The notes under the pieces were generated by a model. The model had not been told where the DNA came from. It ran no database searches and was given only the letters and a program-made list of their open reading frames with translations. A stretch of DNA of 37,313 bases, taken from IMG/VR virus record IMGVR_UViG_3300042378_000048, positions 1-37,313 of that record; one strand, 5' to 3'. Positions within the stretch are counted from its first letter, which is position 1. Each line of letters opens with the position of its first letter. Shown piece after piece: positions 29,250 to 35,279 of this stretch. This DNA comes from a virus. A program made the translations under genes and the position numbers.

Positions 29250-29782
29250 AATTTACGTTCTTTTAAAGCTTTTAATGATTTAGTATGTAAAGCATCTCTT
29301 CCTTCAAGTATTAGATATTCAGTTCCATTTATTATTCTTTTAGCCAACTCTCTTTTACTTTCTCTATTAGGACAATAAGTATAAAAATATTTATTACCTA
29401 ATGTTACTGCTGTTCTTGACCACATAAATCTATATCCTATACCATCACTATGCTCATTAAAATTATATATTTTCTTTTGTTGTAGTTTAGATTTCTCACA
29501 GGATTCCCATAACTTTTTAGTTTCTGTCCAGTTAATTGATAACCCTGATATTCCCCAATCAGTAACTTTTATATTTCTTTTTTTACCTACTACTTGTACT
29601 GCCCCAAGTTTGCCTGGCAAATAAACTGTTTCACCTTTTAAGATAGATTCCATTATAAAATCATTGAATCCATTTAACAATTTAAGATATTCAGGCTTAG
29701 TAAGTTTTCTTTTAAATTCTGATTTCTTAAAATAATTCTTGTATGCTGTCTGTATTGATTCTAATACCTTTCCTTTACTCAT
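29246..29782 (-). CDS. IHF/HU-like DNA-binding protein (178 aa)
   Basis: Residues about 27-70 fit the HU/IHF core: a helix ending in FNDFIMESILKGETVYLPGKL followed by GAVQVVGKK, matching the Gly-Glu-x-Val-x-Leu-Pro-Gly turn and the GxxxV strand of HU. At 178 aa it is about twice the length of HU. It has an inserted or extended basic/aromatic region and a basic C-terminal helix (NRESKRELAKRIINGTEY). crAss-like phages carry IHF-subunit homologues in this structural cluster. It may bind or bend phage DNA at the neck or during packaging, or be a structural adaptation of the fold. The start overlaps nothing; the stop overlaps the next ATG (ATGA). Confidence 0.8.
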   Translation of the reverse strand: MSKGKVLESIQTAYKNYFKKSEFKRKLTKPEYLKLLNGFNDFIMESILKGETVYLPGKLGAVQVVGKKRNIKVTDWGISGLSINWTETKKLWESCEKSKLQQKKIYNFNEHSDGIGYRFMWSRTAVTLGNKYFYTYCPNRESKRELAKRIINGTEYLILEGRDALHTKSLKALKERKL

Positions 29783-29784
29783 TG

Positions 29785-30477
29785 TTACTTAGTTGTTTGT
29801 TCTGGATTATCTTTTGTATTATTAGATGAATCTTCTTGTGCTTGATTAAACATAGCTATAAGTTCTTGAGTACTTAATTCAATAGCTGCATCTAACATTG
29901 AGTTATCTAAATGAAACTCTTTATCAAATACAGATTCACAAGAATCTACTACAGGACAATACATTGGATAAGTATATCCTTCTATTGGGTCTTCTAATAG
30001 TATTTCTATTCTAATTACTTCTGCATCATTCTTTGCAGTAACATAAAGATACTCACCTGAAATAAAATAATCAGGTTTATGAGAAGTATATTTATCAAAC
30101 TGTTTATACTTTTTATCTTGCCAGGTTAGTTCAGAATACACTACATTACCATCTAAAGATGTAACACTTTTAATAATGTGTCCACTTATACCTGATATTG
30201 GTTTAGGAAGTGGATATTTAGTTTTAAATATACAACATCCAAGAGGAGGAATACAAGGACATTCTGATATAGGTGCTTTTACAAGTTCTACACAAGGCAA
30301 TACCTGATAGTTAATACTTGCAATGAATTGTCTTTTATTTACTTTTTCATAAAGTAATCTTCCTCTAGTAGATTTAAGTTTGCTGTAAATATGTCTTGAA
30401 CTTAATCTGCTATCATCAGACTTAACACCTTTAGAATATAAAGCTTGTATTCTTTGTATGACTTCTTTAATTAACAT
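29785..30477 (-). CDS. Tail-neck ring protein, crAss-like (230 aa)
   Basis: The N-terminal helix (LIKEVIQRIQALYSKGVKSD), the segment SRLSSRHIYSKLKSTRGRLL and the Cys/Pro motif CPCIPPLGCC resemble the conserved crAss-like structural protein placed upstream of the IHF and gp4-like genes and identified as a ring protein in the crAss001 virion. I recall this and did not search it. The middle is beta-rich and the C-terminus is an acidic/Gln/Asn tail (about residues 205-230) that may be disordered. The start overlaps the last 7 bases of the nuclease gene, and the stop is 2 bases from the next start. Confidence 0.75.
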   Translation of the reverse strand: MLIKEVIQRIQALYSKGVKSDDSRLSSRHIYSKLKSTRGRLLYEKVNKRQFIASINYQVLPCVELVKAPISECPCIPPLGCCIFKTKYPLPKPISGISGHIIKSVTSLDGNVVYSELTWQDKKYKQFDKYTSHKPDYFISGEYLYVTAKNDAEVIRIEILLEDPIEGYTYPMYCPVVDSCESVFDKEFHLDNSMLDAAIELSTQELIAMFNQAQEDSSNNTKDNPEQTTK

Positions 30478-31187
30478 TGTTGTAAGTAATCTTTTAATAT
30501 AGTAGTAAAATCATTACAATTTCTCAGTTCATAAGTTCCATCTGTTCTTAACCAAATTATTAGTCTTTGTTTAGCATACAATTCTATTTCTTCTAAGAGT
30601 ATTTGATAATAACTCAATTGAATTTGATACTTACAATAAGGAGTATTTGGAGTATAACTAAATGGTTCTAAAAGATAACCATACTGTTTATCTAAATCAT
30701 AATTAGTTTTGTAATCAGCAATAACTATTTCTCCAAGTTCATTATCCCATAACAATAAATCTGATGTACCAGCGTAATTATACTTTTCAGAATACATTTT
30801 AAGTTCAGTAGTTAATACTGTATATTTACCTGATAATATATTCTCATGTATAAATTTCTTAACAGCTTCTTCTTGTCTGCAATTTGGAATTAACTCATTA
30901 TCAACAATATAGTTTTCTGCAAACAAGTGCACTTTAGTTCCTTGGTGTGCTGCTTTTTCTCTTTTGTTTTTCCACTCTAAAAGTATCTCACTTGGTTTAA
31001 CTTGTAACTTTCTTGCTGTATTTCCTGCAGCTTCTTTTTCATTAAAATCAGGAGTATGTTGTTTAATCATTCCTGTTGTAGAAGTAAGCAATTTATTTTT
31101 TACTTTGTACAAGTGTCTTCCTTCTTCAAATTCTAAATCTAAAAATGCATTTTGCAATTTAAATTGAACATCGTTTAAGTTTAACAT
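30471..31187 (-). CDS. PD-(D/E)XK nuclease, RecB/Cas4-like (238 aa)
   Basis: All core motifs are visible: GTKVHLFAE (H87, E91), E128 in TTELKMY, D143 in YAGTSDLLL, D158 and K160 in IADYKTN, and the QxxxY-type motif QIQLSYYQ (about 188-194). This order is typical of the RecB/Cas4-like branch of PD-(D/E)XK exonucleases. crAss-like genomes usually carry such a gene among structural genes. Possible jobs are processing DNA ends during packaging, degrading host DNA, or replication/recombination; the context does not decide. There is no Cas gene or CRISPR array here, so a CRISPR role is unsupported. The ATG sits 3 bases after a perfect 30-base palindrome. The first ATG is chosen because the N-terminal VQFKLQNAFLDLEFEEGRHLY reads like family N-termini. 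Confidence 0.9.
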   Translation of the reverse strand: MLNLNDVQFKLQNAFLDLEFEEGRHLYKVKNKLLTSTTGMIKQHTPDFNEKEAAGNTARKLQVKPSEILLEWKNKREKAAHQGTKVHLFAENYIVDNELIPNCRQEEAVKKFIHENILSGKYTVLTTELKMYSEKYNYAGTSDLLLWDNELGEIVIADYKTNYDLDKQYGYLLEPFSYTPNTPYCKYQIQLSYYQILLEEIELYAKQRLIIWLRTDGTYELRNCNDFTTILKDYLQQC

Positions 31188-31190
31188 AAA

Positions 31191-31220
31191 AAGATATTTG
31201 TTAATTTTAACAAATATCTT
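31191..31220 (-). terminator. Perfect 13-bp palindrome, possible intrinsic terminator
   Basis: Two 13-base arms (aagatatttgtta and its exact reverse complement) flank a 4-base loop. On the minus strand the stem is followed by five T residues running into the ATG of the nuclease gene at 31187; on the plus strand five T residues follow slightly further away. The stem is AT-rich, so it would be a weak terminator. It lies in the only sizeable intergenic gap of the window (61 bases), at the boundary between the adsorption/lysis-like genes and the nuclease/ring/cargo genes. It could also be a protein-binding operator. Confidence 0.55.
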
Positions 31221-31242
31221 AATTTTTATTCATAGTTTCAAC
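31211..31242 (-). promoter_or_regulatory. Candidate Bacteroidota-type promoter for the nuclease-ring-cargo block
   Basis: Read on the minus strand, GTTG (31239-31242), a 20-base spacer and GATATTTG (31211-31218) each differ by one base from the Bacteroides housekeeping consensus TTTG / TAnnTTTG at near-ideal spacing. The -7 element lies inside the upstream arm of the palindrome, so initiation would fall near the loop and leave a leader of about 20 bases before the ATG. In DNA this AT-rich, chance matches are common, so this is only a candidate. Confidence 0.3.
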
Positions 31243-31248
31243 TTAATC

Positions 31249-31551
31249 TTAATTATTCTTTTCTAATCTTTCAACTAATGTAAGTAACTTTTTCATTAAT
31301 GCTGTATTGTTTTCTATAACGTGATTATTAGAACTAACTGTATCTAATAATGTTTTTCTGTCTTCTGAAACATATTTTAAAAGTTGGTCTTCTATTTCTT
31401 TTAAACGAGTTTCATTCTTTTTATGAAGAACAAAAAACTGTTTACCCATAAAGTAAATAATACCAATCATAATAATAGCAAATACACCTAGTATGCCATA
31501 GTTAGTTAAATAGCTTATCTCTTGGGGTACTTGTAACAATAAGGATTTCAT
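31249..31551 (-). CDS. Holin-like single-helix membrane protein with coiled coil (100 aa)
   Basis: A short N-terminus is followed by one strongly hydrophobic helix, about residues 19-36 (YGILGVFAIIMIGIIYFMG). A charged coiled-coil region follows (KKNETRLKEIEDQLL ... MKKLLTLVERLEKNN). This architecture resembles BhlA/UviB-type phage holins and some spanin-like accessory proteins. No endolysin is seen beside it, so a lysis role is a suggestion. The ATG directly follows the TAA of the preceding 69-aa gene in the same frame. The palindrome at 31191-31220 follows its stop. Confidence 0.65.
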   Translation of the reverse strand: MKSLLLQVPQEISYLTNYGILGVFAIIMIGIIYFMGKQFFVLHKKNETRLKEIEDQLLKYVSEDRKTLLDTVSSNNHVIENNTALMKKLLTLVERLEKNN

Positions 31552-31761
31552 TTAGTTTTGAAATTTATTATGTGATTTAAACTCAACTACCGGCAAATGC
31601 TTTACCCACCAACAGTCTATATTTTTGTTTTCAAATATTTGGTGCAATGGCAAAATCCAATTTTCTTCTGCATCTAATACAGGAGTAAATGGCTTATATT
31701 CATCGTAAAACTTATCAGACAAATATAATCTTTCTTCTTCATCTAATATACCGCCTAACAT
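31552..31761 (-). CDS. Small tail-fibre-associated paralogue B (69 aa)
   Basis: This small acidic, aromatic protein aligns with the neighbouring 72-aa protein along its length. Both have a short helical N-terminus (ILDEEERLYLSDKFYDEY), then FTPVLDAEENWILPLHQI versus FNPIQDANDDWIISVEEI, and then WVKHLPVVEF versus WVKDLPLIEY. Similar small proteins are common next to tail-fibre genes of Bacteroidota phages, where a fibre-assembly chaperone role is conceivable; I know of no proven function. The gene lies 14 bases after its paralogue and ends directly against the next start. Confidence 0.65.
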   Translation of the reverse strand: MLGGILDEEERLYLSDKFYDEYKPFTPVLDAEENWILPLHQIFENKNIDCWWVKHLPVVEFKSHNKFQN

Positions 31762-31775
31762 AATTAAAATTTTTA

Positions 31776-31994
31776 TTATGGATGTAATGGAGGTTCAGGT
31801 TTAGGTATATATTCAATCAAAGGCAAATCTTTGACCCATTGGAACTCAGGAGTTACACATTGGTCAATCTCTTCAACTGAAATTATCCAATCGTCATTTG
31901 CATCCTGTATTGGGTTGAAATAGCTGTCTTCATCATATAATTGACCGACAAGGTCATTTTTTTGTGATTCTGTTAAAAGTCCTACGTATATCAT
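31776..31994 (-). CDS. Small tail-fibre-associated paralogue A (72 aa)
   Basis: Paralogue of the 69-aa protein downstream. The pattern is LTESQKNDLVGQLYDED, FNPIQDANDDWIISVEEID, FQWVKDLPLIEYIP, then a Pro-rich end. Its ATG overlaps the stop of the 274-aa fibre protein (ATGA), so it is probably coupled to that fibre's translation. A chaperone or small tip/cap subunit for the fibre is a reasonable guess. No enzyme motif or membrane segment is visible. Confidence 0.68.
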   Translation of the reverse strand: MIYVGLLTESQKNDLVGQLYDEDSYFNPIQDANDDWIISVEEIDQCVTPEFQWVKDLPLIEYIPKPEPPLHP

Positions 31995-32815
31995 ACTTGT
32001 CTACCTAAAGTTGTTTGGAATGTTTGTATAGCTGTATAATAATTTGTCATTTCAGACGATAACAAAGGTTCACCATAAAATGCAAATGCCATTTGTTGTG
32101 TGCTAAAATTAGTAATACTGCCTAAATCATTATATGCACCAAGTGAAAATGTATTTACAGTTTCAGGACTTGAACTGCTTGCAGTTGTAGAACCAACTAA
32201 AATTGTTGAATTATTATTTACATACCATTGTGTTGCTGTACTTCTTGAATGACCAATTAAACCTGTAACCCCACTAATATTTTCATTCCTATTTCCTGAC
32301 CTAATATTTGAAGTAGTAGGCAATGAATTAGTTACTCTAATCCAATAAATACCATTTCTCAATCCTGTTGATGCTTCAGTAGTATTTACTGCAAAAGTTG
32401 GATTTGTTCTTAAATAAACTCCATAAGATTGTAAACCTGTTGTTGTTACATCATCTGTATTAAAAAATGTATTAGCGTAACCATTTGTACCATTTGGTAA
32501 TGCACCATTAGCACTATGTGTCCAACCACCATTAAATACCAACCTAAACGCTGCATTAGTATCTAAAGGATTTTTTAGGTTAAACTTGTGAGTAGTAGCA
32601 GTACCACCAACAAATGGATATATAGCTTTCATCTTAGTCCAAATACCATAGCCTTTCATATCAATTACTAATGTATTGATAGCATTTTTCTGAGTGTTAT
32701 CTGTTATGCCTGCTGCCGTAATAAAAGTCTGTGCATCAGGGTCAAAAGATGACTTAGCTTTTATATAAGTTCCTATTTTAGAACTTGTATTTCCTGCTTT
32801 TATATATGCTTTCAT
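31991..32815 (-). CDS. Putative tail fibre / receptor-binding protein (274 aa)
   Basis: The opening MKAYIKAGNTSSKIGTYIKAKS, then FDPDAQTFITAAGI and IDMKGYGIWTKMKAIYPFVGG, is characteristic, to my recollection, of a widespread tail-fibre-type protein of Bacteroidota phages. The C-terminal 180 residues are beta-rich, Asn/Thr/Ser/Gly-rich and look like a lectin-like jelly roll (FRLVFNGGWTHSANG, NTFSLGAYND, MAFAFYGEPLLSSEM). Its ATG directly follows the TAG of the upstream 221-aa gene in the same frame, allowing a 496-aa readthrough product. The stop TGA overlaps the next gene's ATG. Confidence 0.72.
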   Translation of the reverse strand: MKAYIKAGNTSSKIGTYIKAKSSFDPDAQTFITAAGITDNTQKNAINTLVIDMKGYGIWTKMKAIYPFVGGTATTHKFNLKNPLDTNAAFRLVFNGGWTHSANGALPNGTNGYANTFFNTDDVTTTGLQSYGVYLRTNPTFAVNTTEASTGLRNGIYWIRVTNSLPTTSNIRSGNRNENISGVTGLIGHSRSTATQWYVNNNSTILVGSTTASSSSPETVNTFSLGAYNDLGSITNFSTQQMAFAFYGEPLLSSEMTNYYTAIQTFQTTLGRQV

Positions 32816-32818
32816 CTA
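32813..32818 (-). other. In-frame TAG-ATG junction between two fibre genes
   Basis: The 221-aa reading frame stops at TAG (32818-32816) and the next codon in the same frame is the ATG of the 274-aa gene (32815-32813). Reading through the TAG would give one 496-aa protein. Of 18 stop codons visible here, 14 are TAA, 3 are TGA and this is the only TAG. TAG recoding to glutamine is known in several crAss-like lineages, but no other in-frame TAG is seen in the large genes here. Confidence 0.5.
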
Positions 32819-33481
32819 TGCTTTAGTAATGTTTAAGTTAATAACTGCTGCTGTATTTACTGTAACTGTTATCTTGCTACCTACTGCAATAGTATTTGTA
32901 AGTGTATAAGCTGCCCCATCATCAAGTATTGTAGTAGTAGGACTATTTAAAATATTGCTTATTGTGTTAATCTTTAAAGCATAAGGTGCATAAAAATCTA
33001 CAGTAAGTGCATCCATTAACTCAATTGTATAAAGAATATTTGTTGACTCCCAAACAGCAGCACCTGTAGTATTATCAGTACATGTATAAGTATCTCCATT
33101 ATCTAAAGACCATTTACTACCAACTAAATAACCTAATGTTACATCATCAGTTACTGTAGGAGTTATATTAAAGTTATATAAAGACCATCTGATGTAGATG
33201 CCATTACCATCCATTACATACAATCTCCCTGCTTCCCACTTTAACTCATAACCAACAGCACAAATCTGAGCAATACCTTTACTTCCACCAAGCAATGCAT
33301 CTATAGTACCTTCTCTGAGTCTTGAGCTATTATTAAACAAAACACCTTGTGTTGTATCAAACTGTATATCATTTGGTCCTGATGTATTACCATTTCCTAA
33401 TACAGTTTCTAAATCACTAGAACCACTTCCTGCTTCATAGTAATCAAAATTTCCAGTAAATGGATTTAATTTATATGGCAT
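32816..33481 (-). CDS. Tail fibre-type protein with N-terminal NPFTG peptide (221 aa)
   Basis: It begins MPYKLNPFTGNFDYYEAG. The NPxTGxxD peptide recurs at the start of the 421-aa protein and is common at the N-termini of phage tail-fibre proteins, suggesting a shared attachment peptide. The segment LETVLGNGNTSGPNDIQFD resembles fibre linkers, and VTLGYLVGSKWSLDNGDTYTCTDNTTGAAVW (quoted here as two motifs, VTLGYLVGSKW and CTDNTTGAAVW) is a common fibre module. The C-terminal 70 residues are beta-rich. The protein may be the proximal part of a fibre whose distal part is the following 274-aa protein, made either as a separate chain or by TAG readthrough. Confidence 0.7.
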   Translation of the reverse strand: MPYKLNPFTGNFDYYEAGSGSSDLETVLGNGNTSGPNDIQFDTTQGVLFNNSSRLREGTIDALLGGSKGIAQICAVGYELKWEAGRLYVMDGNGIYIRWSLYNFNITPTVTDDVTLGYLVGSKWSLDNGDTYTCTDNTTGAAVWESTNILYTIELMDALTVDFYAPYALKINTISNILNSPTTTILDDGAAYTLTNTIAVGSKITVTVNTAAVINLNITKA

Positions 33482-33494
33482 AGTATTATGTTTA

Positions 33495-34760
33495 TTATCT
33501 GATTTCTCTAAATTTTACTGCTCCTCTACATGCTTGTGTTCCACTTAAACTTTTCATAATTAAAGTAATTGTACCTAATGTTCTATGTGCACCTGCTTGA
33601 TTTAATGTAATTGGATATCTTGAATTGATTGCAGTATTAGTAACTGACTTTACACTTCCACTTGCAGGAACCCATCCACCATCTATTTTAACTGCATAAG
33701 CACCACTTAGTGTACCAGCTGTATTATATTCTGTACTTGAATAAGAAGCACTAACATCATTAAATGTAGTAGTACCTGTTAAATCTTGACCAATTACTAA
33801 ATGCCATTCTACAGGTTGATTTCCTCCATTATAAACTTCAACATCAATAAATGATACCCTTGACCTATTAGTTAATCCATTAAATAAGAGTTTAGGTCTT
33901 AAAGTTAATATATGAGTATTAGATGTTAAAACATTTACAGAACCACTCATTTGTTGAAATGTATATCCAAACTGATTAACATCATCAGTACCTCCTTCAG
34001 ATATTACAGCAGAACAAAGAAAATACATTGAAGTAGTTGCTGTTGCAGTACATGTCATTCCACATCTTACTGGTAAACTTGCATAAGCCAAATAAGGATG
34101 CAATATAAGATTTGAATGAACAAATTCATGTGCATACACAATAACACCATCAATATCAAAACCTATTCTTACTCTACCTGCATACAATGCTTGTAAATCT
34201 ATTACAAGTATTTGAACTTTATCTGTTGCTAATGTAACACCACTTGGACCAGTACCATCTAATTTATCTAAATTCCATTCTGATTGTAACTTAGTAATAT
34301 TACCTTGTGATGTACTTGAATACAAAGTAAACTGTTTTTGTGAACCATCTAATTGATATTCTATACCATTAATACCATCAGAGTAACCTGCAAACTTTAA
34401 AACATTTGATACTCCCTCAACAAAATTAAATGTTATAAATATTAATTGTGATTTACCTGGTTGATATGGTAAGTATTCAAAGCTTTGCATATATGCTTTT
34501 CCACCTGTGGGAGTAGATAAAAAAGTAATATCTGCATGTCTATTTGTAACATCATGAGATATACTTGCTCCACTTCCATTTGTTATTTGTTCATACAAAA
34601 GAGGTACAAGGTCATAAGTCAATTGTGCATTAAATAACGTAAGAGGATTTGAAATTCTTAACCTACTAAATGCATCAAAGTTTGGGGTATCAGAAAAACC
34701 AATATTTTGATAACTACCAACATTATCTAGTTTTCCTGTATAGGGATTAATTCTATACAT
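33495..34760 (-). CDS. Widespread phage structural / receptor-binding-type protein (421 aa)
   Basis: The start is placed at 34760 (MYRINPYTGKLDNVG) because the ATG overlaps the upstream TAA (TAATG) and puts the NPxTGxxD peptide at the N-terminus; an ATG 8 codons upstream is less likely. Segments NFDAFSRLRISNPLTLF, QPGKSQLIFITFNF, LDKLDGTGPSGVTL and GRVRIGFDIDGVIVYAHEF match, from memory, a protein family seen in many tailed phages as a tail or receptor-binding structural protein. It is beta-rich throughout, without signal peptide or membrane segments. It is followed after 13 bases by the fibre gene that shares its N-terminal peptide. Confidence 0.75.
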   Translation of the reverse strand: MYRINPYTGKLDNVGSYQNIGFSDTPNFDAFSRLRISNPLTLFNAQLTYDLVPLLYEQITNGSGASISHDVTNRHADITFLSTPTGGKAYMQSFEYLPYQPGKSQLIFITFNFVEGVSNVLKFAGYSDGINGIEYQLDGSQKQFTLYSSTSQGNITKLQSEWNLDKLDGTGPSGVTLATDKVQILVIDLQALYAGRVRIGFDIDGVIVYAHEFVHSNLILHPYLAYASLPVRCGMTCTATATTSMYFLCSAVISEGGTDDVNQFGYTFQQMSGSVNVLTSNTHILTLRPKLLFNGLTNRSRVSFIDVEVYNGGNQPVEWHLVIGQDLTGTTTFNDVSASYSSTEYNTAGTLSGAYAVKIDGGWVPASGSVKSVTNTAINSRYPITLNQAGAHRTLGTITLIMKSLSGTQACRGAVKFREIR

Positions 34761-35047
34761 TATGTAGTAGTTATATTTGTACAATTGTTTCCAACATAAG
34801 TATAAGTCTGAGTAAATACAAGAGTAGCACCCTCATAGTATTCAGCAACAGTTACATTATTATTAGTATCATAAGTATAATCAATTGAATTACCTGGAGT
34901 AGTACTCCAATTAGCATATAATATAGTTGTATATAATAATTGAGTTACTTGTGTAAGTCTATTTATTGCTTCAATAGTAGCTGCACTACTTTCACAAGCA
35001 CATTGTAATGCTCTATTTATTTGTTTGATATCATCCCTGGTTCCCAT
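34760..35047 (-). CDS. Small structural protein of the fibre cluster (95 aa)
   Basis: The start MGTRDDIKQINRALQCACES at 35047 is preferred over an ATG at 35149, because the latter would add a stretch that merely overlaps the membrane protein upstream. The N-terminal half is a helix with Cys residues. The C-terminal half alternates Tyr/Thr/Asn in beta-like strands (SIDYTYDTNNNVTVAEYY, VFTQTYTYVGNN), resembling short fibre or adaptor proteins of phages. It overlaps the upstream stop by 17 bases and its own stop overlaps the next ATG (TAATG). Function unknown. Confidence 0.65.
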   Translation of the reverse strand: MGTRDDIKQINRALQCACESSAATIEAINRLTQVTQLLYTTILYANWSTTPGNSIDYTYDTNNNVTVAEYYEGATLVFTQTYTYVGNNCTNITTT

Positions 35048-35264
35048 CTGTATTTTTATTTTTAAGTTTTTCAATAGTTCTTGAGATAGTATAAACACCC
35101 ATATCAGCAAACATTGCAAGTAATATAGCTTCAGTAATAAATCCCTCATTACAAGGTTTAGAACTATATAGACAAGTTACAAATGCTATAGTAATTAGTA
35201 CAGACCATAAAACAGTTCTTACAGGTCTTTGGTAATTCTTTATCAAAATTAATACTTTTTCCAT
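35031..35264 (-). CDS. Small two-helix membrane protein, holin-like (77 aa)
   Basis: Residues about 16-34 (TVLWSVLITIAFVTCLYSS) and 41-60 (GFITEAILLAMFADMGVYTI) are hydrophobic helices. Both termini are basic or charged (NYQRPVRT at the start; RTIEKLKNKN at the end). Two-helix proteins of this size among late structural genes of crAss-like phages are often annotated as holin-like. Two such candidates (this and the 100-aa protein) exist in the same module, so holin/antiholin or unrelated membrane roles are possible. Confidence 0.65.
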   Translation of the reverse strand: MEKVLILIKNYQRPVRTVLWSVLITIAFVTCLYSSKPCNEGFITEAILLAMFADMGVYTISRTIEKLKNKNTDGNQG

Positions 35265-35279
35265 AATTATTTTAATTTT

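Noticed and set aside
30471-31187. CRISPR-associated Cas4 role for the nuclease
   Set aside because: No repeat-spacer array or other cas gene is present; the fold is widespread in phage exonucleases.
35048-35149. Longer N-terminus for the 95-aa protein (start at 35149)
   Set aside because: The added 34 residues overlap the two-helix membrane protein and look like an out-of-frame read; the ATG at 35047 gives a natural start and short overlap.
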